DNA of 64,000 bases, from NCBI RefSeq assembly GCF_040448675.1, contig NZ_CP159289.1, positions 6,803,001 to 6,867,000 of the forward strand, read 5' to 3'. This DNA comes from Dyadobacter sp. 676 (GTDB taxonomy: Bacteria; Bacteroidota; Bacteroidia; Cytophagales; Spirosomataceae). The translations under genes and the position numbers were made by a program. This document shows positions 47,693 through 55,023 of this stretch, one piece after another; within the stretch, counting starts at the first letter, position 1; each line of letters starts with the position of its first letter. The notes beneath the pieces were generated by a model. That model saw only the letters and a program-made list of their open reading frames with translations, searched no databases and was not told the origin of the DNA.

Positions 47693-47814
47693 GAGCTGTG
47701 AAACGAGTTGGGTAATAACTGACTGATGATCTTGTTTTTGGATCTCCGTCCGTTTATCCCTCAAACACGCCCGATCTTATCGGCACAACTCAAAAAAATT
47801 TACAAATAAAAAAA

Positions 47815-47842
47815 GGCCGGAAGCAGCGCTGTACTTCCGGCC
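47815..47842 (-). terminator. strong terminator after the TonB receptor remnant
   Basis: GGCCGGAAG (47815-47823) pairs with CTTCCGGCC (47834-47842); on the minus strand it is followed by TTTTTTTT. It lies 21 nt past the TAG of the remnant, so the original 3' end has been kept. Confidence 0.92.
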
Positions 47843-47862
47843 TCTGATAATCAATCACTTTG

Positions 47863-48525
47863 CTAAAATTTATAGGCGGCGCTCAATGTCGTATTTCGTG
47901 GCTTCTGTGGGTTCACCGACCAGCGCGGGCGCCACGAAAAACGGCTTTTTGAAACCGGCGTCCTGGAAACTGTTCTCGCTGTGGTAGGCCGTGTTGACCC
48001 GCAAGGCAATTCTATCGGCCTTGCTGAGCGGCGCATTAACGTCGGCGGTAACACGGTTCAGGCCGAAACTTCCGGCATTGTAAGCTATTTCGCCCCCAAA
48101 CTGGTGAAAGGGTTTCCTGGTAATGGTGTTGATCATCCCTCCGTAACTGTAAAACGCGCCGCCGAAAAGCGTACCCGACGGATCTTTGATCACCTGTATT
48201 TCCTCCACATTGGCAGGATCGAGGTTACCGCTCGTCAGTCCGGGCAGGCCATTGTAAAGCGTCGGCTGAGCATCGAAACCACATAGCGCGAAATAGGAAG
48301 CCAAGCAACCAGCCTATGCAAGCCGGGTTCAATTTTCCGGATCAGGTATTTTCCGTTCCGGTCTGTTAATGCACCTTTGGCCGTGCCGTTCACATTCACC
48401 GTTACCAGTTCCACCGGTTCGCCATCCGACGTCCGCACGAACCCGCTGATCGTCCCGTTTTGTCCAAGCACCTTCGTGACAACGAAATAGAGAAACGTTA
48501 GGGATAGAAATAGTTTTTTTGTCAT
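47863..48525 (-). pseudogene. TonB-dependent siderophore-type receptor, remnant with two internal deletions
   Basis: The 5' end is intact: signal peptide (MTKKLFLSLTFLYFVVTKVL) and a CarboxypepD_reg start (ISGFVRTSDGEPVELVTVNV to LIRKIEPGLHRLVA). The frame then jumps, without the usual first half of the plug, into FDAQPTLYNGLPGLTSGNLD and VEEIQVIKDPSGTLFGGAFY, the second half of a FecA/FhuA-like plug. The first barrel strands follow (GEIAYNAGSFGLNRVTADVN). It then jumps again to the last codons of a barrel in another frame, PRNTTLSAAYKF, ending at the TAG at 47863. About 120 plug residues and nearly the whole barrel are missing. A true deletion derivative, not a sequencing slip. Confidence 0.85.
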
Positions 48526-48871
48526 ACCGCTCGTTTAGATTTTTCGTAAAAATATTATTCAAACTAAATCTAAACACGAAAGAAACAAACGCCGCCGCCA
48601 AACTCCACATTTATCATTTTCCAGACAGGTCGTCACTAAAAATCCTGCTCCCACCTATATCTGAAACGCCCGGCTGACAGCCGGTACCTGTCTAAAAAGC
48701 CCTTTCCAAAACATCCCTCCTACCTGCGCCGCCCCGTTGTCCGTGCAGCTCTCATATTACCGGCGCATGAACTCAAAAAAAGTTTAAATTTTTTTAGACA
48801 TTTAAGCTTCTTGACGCCAGCCAATTGCAAAATTTTCCCCATTTCCGCCCGAAAAATAGTACTCTCAAAAT
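48526..48871. other. A/T-rich intergenic region before tRNA-Lys
   Basis: About 350 bases between the receptor remnant and the tRNA promoter. Contains long A and T runs (48778-48800) and no recognisable gene or hairpin. Confidence 0.45.
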
Positions 48872-48901
48872 TTGTTTGATAAAAACCAAATTGTACTTTT
48901 G
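48872..48901 (+). promoter_or_regulatory. Bacteroidota-type promoter reading toward tRNA-Lys
   Basis: TTG (48872-48874), a 19-nt spacer and TACTTTTG (48894-48901), an exact consensus match. Transcription would start near 48908, about 110 nt before the tRNA. Confidence 0.72.
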
Positions 48902-49018
48902 CACCACGATACGGCGCAACGAGAAACAAAAACCGCTCCAAACGACACCGGTTGTTAAGTTAAAATAAAGCAGAACACCGGTCTCGAAGCAAGTTTTCCA
49001 AGCATCAAAATCGCAACC

Positions 49019-49091
49019 GATTCCGTAGCTCAGCTGGTAGAGCAATACACTTTTAATGTATGGGTCCTGGGTTCGAATCCCAGCGGGATCA
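49019..49091 (+). tRNA. tRNA-Lys (anticodon TTT)
   Basis: A 73-nt cloverleaf: acceptor GATTCCG/CGGGATC (one T-G pair), D stem GCTC/GAGC, anticodon stem ATACA/TGTAT with loop CTTTTAA (anticodon TTT), a 5-nt variable loop, T stem CTGGG/CCCAG with TTCGAAT, discriminator A. The 3' CCA is not encoded. A 30-bp promoter lies 117 nt upstream and a terminator directly downstream. The tRNA borders the mobile region and may have been the integration target, but I find no second copy of its 3' end. Confidence 0.97.
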
Positions 49092-49094
49092 CTG

Positions 49095-49120
49095 AAAGTG
49101 CCTCAAAGGGCGCTTTTTTC
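49095..49120 (+). terminator. terminator of tRNA-Lys
   Basis: AAAGTGCC (49095-49102) pairs with GGCGCTTT (49109-49116, one T-G) around a 6-nt loop and runs into TTT. Three bases separate it from the tRNA 3' end. Confidence 0.8.
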
Positions 49121-49201
49121 GTTTAAAATGTTCTGAAAATCAGCTTGTTTCAAAATTTTTGAGGATCAGTCCGAAAACTTGGGGAGCGGTGAAAAAAGTA
49201 G

Positions 49202-49582
49202 TTGTTTTGCAATGAATCAACATTGAATACATTGCAAGAGTCCTATTTAGCCCTAGTCCGCTTCCTGTTACCAGAGGGTATCCTCGATTATTTCGAGCTT
49301 TCCAAAATCGTCGAAGGCCTCACTGGTCTGCATATTTACTTGGAAGAGAAAAATCTTCCTCCTTCCGAATACAAGGATCAAAAATTAGAATCCAAAGGTT
49401 ATTTACCTGAGATTTACATTCAGGACTTTCCTATTCGTAATCAAAAAGTTACGCTCTGTATCAAGCGTCGACGCTGGGAAGTCAAGGACACTGGCGAAAT
49501 TATCAGCAGGGATTGGAATGTGGTGCAACAGGGAACTCGGATGACTAAAGAGTTCGCTGATTTTTTAAAAACAATGTATTGA
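49202..49582 (+). CDS. ISAon1-like transposase, N-terminal region protein
   Basis: The first of the two reading frames of this element, 126 codons. The written start at 49202 is TTG; an alternative TTG at 49229 (TTG CAA GAG) would give LQESYLALVRFLLPEGILDY, closer to the family start. The body (LSKIVEGLTGLHIYLEEKNL, PEIYIQDFPIRNQKVTLCIK, RRRWEVKDTGEIISRDW) is a small DNA-binding-like domain. It ends with EFADFLKTMY. The transposase catalytic part lies in a different frame downstream, as usual for this group. Confidence 0.75.
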   Translation: MFCNESTLNTLQESYLALVRFLLPEGILDYFELSKIVEGLTGLHIYLEEKNLPPSEYKDQKLESKGYLPEIYIQDFPIRNQKVTLCIKRRRWEVKDTGEIISRDWNVVQQGTRMTKEFADFLKTMY

Positions 49583-50561
49583 TAATAATCCTGTTAGCTG
49601 CTCACAATTAGGGAAATACTTTCATCTGGACGGCAAACAGCTTCAACAACAGTATAAAGACCATATAAGCGACTAGAAAGATTGGGATCAACGCGAGCAT
49701 GCTGCTGACTGGTTGTTGTACCCTGAGAACACCGGCCCGTATTTAAGCATTGACGAAACCTCTCTTTCCAACGGTGAGCTCTATACAATTGTGACTAACA
49801 AAGCAGCCAGAGGCAGAAAAGGCTCATTGGTGGCTATGGTCAAAGGCACGCAAGCTAGCTTGGTCATCGAGGTTTTGAGAAAGATTCCGAAAGGTATTCG
49901 AGGTAAAGTACGGGAAGTAACGCTGGATATGGCCGCTAACATGGGGTTGATTGTCAGTCGATGTTTTCCAAAAGCTCTGAAGGTCATCGACCGCTTTCAT
50001 GTGCAAAAACTTGCCTTTGATGCAGTTCAGGAAATCAGGATACAACATCGTTGGCAAGCCCTGGATCAAGAAAATCAGGCTATTGAAGCTGGCAGGCAAT
50101 CTGGTTTGGTTTACCAGCCGGAAATTCTTGCCAACGGAGATACCTTAAAACAGCTGCTTGTCAGGAGTAGATATTTGCTTTTCAAGCACCATGACAAGTG
50201 GACACCTTCACAGGTTCATCGTTCCAGGCTGCTTTTCGAGCGTTACCCACTAATCGCCCAGGCTTACACGCTCGCAACAGGCTTAGGAACCGTTTTTCGG
50301 GTTTGCAAGTCCAAAGAGCAGGCGTTTAAAAGACTGGCATTGTGGTACAATGCAGTTGAAAATTGCGGCTTAGATTCCTTTAAAACCGTTGCCCGATCTA
50401 TTCAAACGCATTATCTGGACATCCTTAATTTCTTCAATAACAGGAGTACCAACGCTTCGGCAGAGTCATTCAATGCGAAGATCAAGGCTTTTAGATCCTC
50501 ATCCAGAGGTGTGAGGGATATTCCATTCTTCCTATTCAGGCTTACCAAACTTTATGCTTAA
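49569..50561 (+). pseudogene. ISAon1-like transposase catalytic part, nonsense mutation
   Basis: DDE transposase portion. The frame reads LGKYFHLDGKQLQQQYKDHI then SD, meets TAG at 49674-49676, and continues in the same frame as KDWDQREHAADWLLYPENTG. The last 282 codons are open (from the ATG at 49713). Motifs: LSIDETSLSNGELYTIVTNK (first Asp-Glu), EVTLDMAANMGLIVSRCFPK with KVIDRFHVQKLAFDAVQEIR (second Asp), and NRSTNASAESFNAKIKAFRS (Glu). A single base change (TAG instead of TAT/TAC) breaks it, and no ATG lies upstream, so the copy is probably inactive. Confidence 0.72.
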
Positions 50562-50611
50562 TCTCCCCCCAGATTTTCTGCTTGATCCATTTTTGAGTCA
50601 TTCCTGATCAA

Positions 50612-50676
50612 AGTAACCTATCCGATTCGGTTACCGTTTCGGTTACCTATCTGATTTTCTAAATTAGGTAACCGAA
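50612..50676. repeat. TTCGGTTACC repeat cluster upstream of the integrase gene
   Basis: TTCGGTTACC occurs at 50626-50635 and 50638-50647 and inverted (GGTAACCGAA) at 50667-50676; a partial TAACCTA is at 50614. The second and third form a 12-bp perfect inverted repeat (50638-50649/50665-50676). The layout is like arm-type integrase sites or an operator for the integrase. Inference only. Confidence 0.5.
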
Positions 50677-50947
50677 TTTCCGAAAATAGCTTGTGTGATG
50701 TGGTTTTGAGGAAATCGATGCGTCGCCTGCGGAAGTCCCCGCGGGGAACATTAGATCACTTAAAAATGTGAAGGATGAAAAGCAATCAGAAACTTTCGAT
50801 CCTCTTCTGGCTGTTCAAAGCCAAAGCTGGGTATTTCGGAGAAGTTGACCACCTGATTCCGTGGCAAATTGACCACCTAATTGTCTGGCGGCCGGTAGCA
50901 GAAAAAAGCTGCAGAAGCAGTTTCAAAATTAGTTAATTAAGGTCGTA

Positions 50948-51697
50948 TTATTGGTAGCTGTTTTCGGGCTCTATTTTTTTCTTTCTTCTCATCGATTCCC
51001 CTCTCAGTTCTATGCGGTGCGCGTCGTGAACAATGCGGTCCAGGATAGCGTCGGCAATGGTTTTTTCTCCGATCACTTCATGCCATTTGCTGACGGGCAA
51101 CTGCGAAGTAATAATCAACGATGCTTTTCCGTGCCGGTCTTCGATGATCTCCATCAGGGCGGCCCTGCTCTGTGCATCGAAGGGCTGGATACCGAAGTCA
51201 TCGAGCACCAACAGGTGCTGCCGTTCGATCCTGGCGATTTCCTTGATATAAGAGCCGTCAGCCTTGGCCATTTTCAAGCGGGCGAACAGTTTTGGGGTAC
51301 TCGCGTAAAGTACGCGGTACCCCTGGATGCAGGCTTGATGGCCGATGGCAGTTGCCACATAGCTTTTGCCGATCCCGGTGCTGCCGGTGATCAGCAGGTT
51401 CTCATTGCGGGTGATAAAAGAGCAATCAGCCAGGCGCATGACCTGGTTACGGTCCAGACTGCGATCGGCATGGTAATGGATATTTTCGACGACGGCCTTA
51501 TAACGGAACCGGGCCTGGTAGATCTGCCGCTCTACGCGGCGGTTGTTGCGATCGTCCCACTCGGCGTCCACAAGGTACCCTAATAGCTCATCTGCCGTAT
51601 AATCATTGGTTTTTCCGCTTTCCAGGCTGGTTTTGAAGGCATGGAACATGCCATAAAATTTAAGCTTGCGCAGCTTCTCCAAGGTGTCATTGTTCAT
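50948..51697 (-). CDS. istB: IS21-family transposition helper ATPase IstB
   Basis: AAA+ ATPase that assists the IstA transposase in target selection and strand transfer. 249 aa; N-terminal helical part (LRKLKFYGMFHAFKTSLESG), Walker A GSTGIGKS at residues 105-112, Walker B LLVLDDFGIQPFD, sensor region SLIITSQLPVSKWHEVIGEK and the arginine-rich ILDRIVHDAHRIELRGESMR typical of IstB. It lies 20 nt after istA, the usual arrangement. It is intact. Confidence 0.95.
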   Translation of the reverse strand: MNNDTLEKLRKLKFYGMFHAFKTSLESGKTNDYTADELLGYLVDAEWDDRNNRRVERQIYQARFRYKAVVENIHYHADRSLDRNQVMRLADCSFITRNENLLITGSTGIGKSYVATAIGHQACIQGYRVLYASTPKLFARLKMAKADGSYIKEIARIERQHLLVLDDFGIQPFDAQSRAALMEIIEDRHGKASLIITSQLPVSKWHEVIGEKTIADAILDRIVHDAHRIELRGESMRRKKKIEPENSYQ

Positions 51698-51717
51698 TGT
51701 ATAGATTGTTTAAAAGG

Positions 51718-53269
51718 TTACTGATAATATTCTTCACCCCTGATATTGTCGTGGTTAGGCATCGGCAGCTCGTCGGCGAACAGGCTGTCCTCGTACTGGT
51801 CCATCTTCTTTTCCAATATCATCTGGATGATTTTGTAGTTATAAATACCATAGCTCAACGCGCGCTGGCATGCGCTGATCAGCCGTTGTTCGCCGGCCTT
51901 TTTTGCGAAGGACAAGATGCCGATGCAAGAGCGGTAGGCCTGCTCGGGATGCTGCTTACGGTCCAGTATTTTAAGGATATAAAGCCTTACGTCATCGTGG
52001 ATCGAAGAAGCCCATTCGACGAACTTATCCGGGGTCCATTCGGTCAAAAAGCGGTGCGTGCTGGCCAGGTGCTCTTTATCGGTCGAGTAATTGTAGGGGC
52101 TTTTGACACGCTGATGCAGGGCTATGCGCTCATAACGGTAGTAAATCTCGACCAACGTGCCCGAGAACAGCAATTTGACCTTCTTGCCGATGAACCGGTA
52201 CGGGACGCTGTAATAGTGCTTGTCGATGCTCAGGTTCACGTGCCCGTTTTTCATCACGGTCGCATGTGACTGCTTTTTGAACTCGTAGCGGAGCAGCGGC
52301 AGCGGAGAGAGTGCGCCTCGCTCGATCTCTTCGAACTGAAGCCTGCGGCTGTAATTGCGACCGCGTAGGAGCTGATTATTATGGACTTCCAGGGCCGCCC
52401 ATATGGCTGCGTTTAGCTCGGATAGTGAGTTAAAAACCTGCTTTCTTAAAGGCGCATAGATCCGGCTGTAAACGATTTTAACAGCCCCTTCGACCAACGC
52501 CTTATCGCGTGGCCGGTAAGCCCTGGTGGGTAATATGGTGGTCCCGTAATGGTTGGCAAAGTCCTCAAAAGTCTCGTTCAGGGTAGGTTCATACCGGTTG
52601 CTTTTGGTGACGGCCGCCTTGAGATTATCCGGGACTACGGCTGCCGGAACGCCACCGATGTAATGAAAAGCATTCTCACAAGCCAGGATCAGATCTTCTT
52701 TTTGCTGGCTCATGACCGCTTCCACATAGGTGAGCTGGCTGGCGCCCAGGATGGCAATAAAGACTTCAACCTCAATTACTTCGCCAGTCTCCCTGTTTAC
52801 GAAGCTCAGCTTTACACCGGCAAAATCGATATAGAATTTATCGCCCGCTTTATGGTCCTGGTGCATAACAGGATTTACCCGGGCCTTCCACTGAGCCAGG
52901 TGGAAGCAGAACTGGGTATAGCCAAAACCGTCAGGGAATTCCTTTTTGTAGCTCTCCCAGAGCGAATAACGTGTCTCGCCGGTTTTTTTGAGCTCTTTAT
53001 CTATCCGGGGAAAACAGCGCTGTAAGTTCAACAGCCTATCCTGCGGCGGCATCTGTCTAACTGCACCGAAAAACTCGTCCAGCTCTTTATCGTTCAGGCC
53101 GTTGATCTGCTCGAAAGTCAGACCGCTCGCTTCAAAAGTAGCCATGTACTTCTTGGCCGTATTGCGGGAAACGCCCGTTTGCTCAGCAATAAAAAAGCTT
53201 GCTGCGCCCTTGACTGTACATCCTTAGGATCTGTCTTATCTTATTCATGCTGATAGTCGAATTAGCCAT
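51718..53269 (-). CDS. istA: IS21-family transposase IstA, one-base frameshift near the start
   Basis: DDE-type transposase. The gene begins at 53269 (MANSTISMNKIRQILRMYSQ) with a helix-turn-helix. The frame breaks in a run of six bases (plus-strand A6, 53191-53196); removing one restores SKLFIAEQTGVSRNTAKKYM and the 516-aa product. The catalytic triad is in KFYIDFAGVKLSFVN (Asp), AVVPDNLKAAVTKSN (Asp) and DKALVEGAVKIVYSRIYAPL (Glu). The longest uninterrupted part, 51718-53145, covers the whole catalytic core. istB follows after 20 nt. If the run length is a base-calling error, the element may be active. Confidence 0.9.
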
Positions 53270-53332
53270 ACTTTCCACGGTTGGTATCCGCCAAAAATAT
53301 GGGTGATTCTACAGCATTTTTCTGCTTGACAG

Positions 53333-53434
53333 GGTGGTCAGTTTCCTCCGAAACAGGTGGTCAGTTTGCTCCGAAACGGGGTGGTCAATTTCAGCCGGAA
53401 CAGGTGGTCAGTTTAAACTGAAATGGGGTGGTCA
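53333..53434 (+). repeat. five periodic GGTGGTCA repeats at the istA end of IS21
   Basis: GGTGGTCA starts at 53333, 53356, 53380, 53403 and 53427, spaced 23-24 bp. Inverted copies TGACCACC are at 50846 and 50870 at the other end, also 24 bp apart. Multiple terminal repeats of this kind are the known transposase-binding sites of IS21 elements. Confidence 0.85.
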
Positions 53435-54714
53435 ATTTCACCGAATTTTCCACCAAAGCAACCAAAGACGGCAAAGCGCCGATTTATGCCCGGATTACCA
53501 TCGATGGTCTCGATGACGAAATCTCTCTCGGCAAAAAAGTGCAACTGATGCCTGGTGCAATCAAACGAAAAAGGTAACCGCGTCTGGTATGGAGGCCAAA
53601 TTGATCAACGTTGCAATCGATCAGGCGCGCACTTCGCTCACTTCCCAATTTATGGTGCTGCAATCACAGTTTGAACACATCACGCCGACGATGCTAAAAA
53701 ACGTCTTCAAAGGTAAACCTGTCGAGGATAACGACGATGCCCCTAAGCAAGGTTTAAAGAAGCAACAGACCCTGCTTCAAGCATTCGACGAGCACATCGA
53801 GAAATTTGAACTGATGGTCCAGCGCGAGATGCGTTCAGACAATACGCTGCGGCATTGGCGGAAGCTTAAAAGGCATATCACAGCATTTATCAAGTTTCAG
53901 TATAAAAAGTCGGATCTAAATTTTTCTGACCTATCCGGTTTATTCGCAGAAGAGCTCTACGAATACCTGACGCTTCACAAGCCCAAACCCCTCGCGGAGG
54001 TATCCGCCCGCAAGGATGTGAAGTGGACCAGACAGATAGTAAAAATTGGCGTCAAGAAGGATTTCATAACGAGGAATCCGATGGATGGGTTTAAATGCTC
54101 GGGCGGTGATGTCGAGGTAATCCCGCTGGAGTTTGAACAGGTGGAGCGAATCCACCGAAAGAAATTGCACGTTGACAGGCTGGCTGAGGTGCGCGACGCC
54201 TTTATTTTTCAATGCTTTACTGGCTTTGCGTACCAGGACATTTATGGACTTACACGGGATAGCATCACACTTATCGGTCCCAAGAGAGAGGTGGCTGGTT
54301 CGGAAACGAGGAAAAACGCAGGTTGGCGAAATGGTACCTATACTCCCGATTGTAGAAGAACTGATTGAGAAGTACAAGGACCATCCATACTGCATCGCCC
54401 ACGATAAGTTGATTCCGGTAAACAGCAATTTCAGGTACAATACTTATTTGAAGGAACTTGCAGACCTCTGCGACATCCGGGACATCACGGGCAGTATTAG
54501 AAAGCTGGACACGCATGATGCCAGGCATTTCTTCGCTGACATGATGCTAAATAATGGCATTCCCCTGGAGGATGTTAGTAAAATGCTTGGCCATAAAAAC
54601 ATCCGAACTACGATGCGCTATTGTCGAGTGAGAAAGTCGAGGATTAGTGCGAATGTCGCTCTCGTAAGGAACAAACTATTCACAAAGACTGGCAGGCTTC
54701 GACAAGTTTCCTAG

Positions 54715-55023
54715 TCGTGAAATAAATTCCCTGCCCGGCAGCACTCCTATGCTGTCGGGCAGGTCAGTAGAGACAACTTAAATCTAAGTTGATGATTCAC
54801 ACGACCATTTCACCTTCCAATACTGAGCCATGCCAGGCGCCCAGCGCAACCTTAAATAGACACAAGTGGCGCTTTTGTTGTCCAAAGGTCATTATTTTGT
54901 TCACAGAAAGCATGAACAAAAAATCTAAACCGAAATTCTCGTAGCATTATAGACATATTTTTGAATTTTGATCTACTCATAAACCTCCTCATTGCTTTTT
55001 TTTCAATTGTCGAAATCAGGCTT
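54715..55023. other. intergenic region after the integrase remnant
   Basis: 309 bases. CCTGCCCGGCAGCA (54730-54743) pairs with TGCTGTCGGGCAGG (54750-54763), a 14-bp stem without a T-tract, 16 nt past the integrase stop. A second, A/T-rich hairpin TTTTGTTC/GAACAAAA (about 54895-54921) has a T-run on the minus strand and may end the receptor transcript. No gene seen. Confidence 0.5.

Larger units (their letters stand above)
49163..50588 (+). mobile_element. ISAon1-like insertion sequence with 8-bp target duplication
   Basis: A 1426-bp element. Its ends are related inverted repeats: GGATCAGTCCGAAAACTTGG inward from the left and GGATCAAGCAGAAAATCTGG inward from the right. The flanks are exact direct repeats ATTTTTGA at 49155-49162 and 50589-50596. 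It carries two transposase reading frames in different phases. The family name is from protein recollection (ISAon1-type two-ORF elements of Bacteroidota) and could be refined. Confidence 0.8.
50828..53452 (-). mobile_element. IS21-family insertion sequence with 7-bp target duplication
   Basis: A 2625-bp element bounded by exact direct repeats CCAAAGC (50821-50827 and 53453-53459). Terminal inverted repeats are TGGGTATTTCGGAGAAGTTG (left) and TGGAAAATTCGGTGAAATTG (right, inward). It carries istA and istB on the minus strand and internal GGTGGTCA repeats at both ends. It interrupts the integrase gene at codon 18. Confidence 0.92.
50775..54714 (+). pseudogene. tyrosine-type site-specific integrase, split by IS21 and frameshifted
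   Basis: Bacteroidota-type phage-integrase family recombinase. The gene starts at 50775 (MKSNQKLSILFWLFKAKA), is cut at 50827 by an IS21-family element, and resumes after 53459 as TKDGKAPIYARITIDGLDDE. Removing the element and one target copy restores the frame across the junction. A base is missing near 53552 (before WCNQTKKVTASGMEAK) and one is extra near 54279-54281. The catalytic domain has CFTGFAYQDIYGLTRDSI, THDARHFFADMMLNNGIPLE, VSKMLGHKNIRTTMRY. The first catalytic Arg position is Ala, as in IntDOT-type enzymes where that Arg is known to be absent; His, Arg, His and Tyr are present. No longer functional. Confidence 0.85.

Noticed and set aside
49561..49582. TTTTTTAAAAAC as a programmed -1 frameshift site joining the two transposase frames
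   Set aside because: A -1 shift leads to a stop after about 12 codons; the catalytic frame is in the +1 phase, so this slippery sequence cannot produce the fusion.
53333..53434. Regularly spaced repeats as a CRISPR array
   Set aside because: The unit is only 8 bp with 15-16 bp between copies and lies at the end of IS21; these are transposase-binding repeats.
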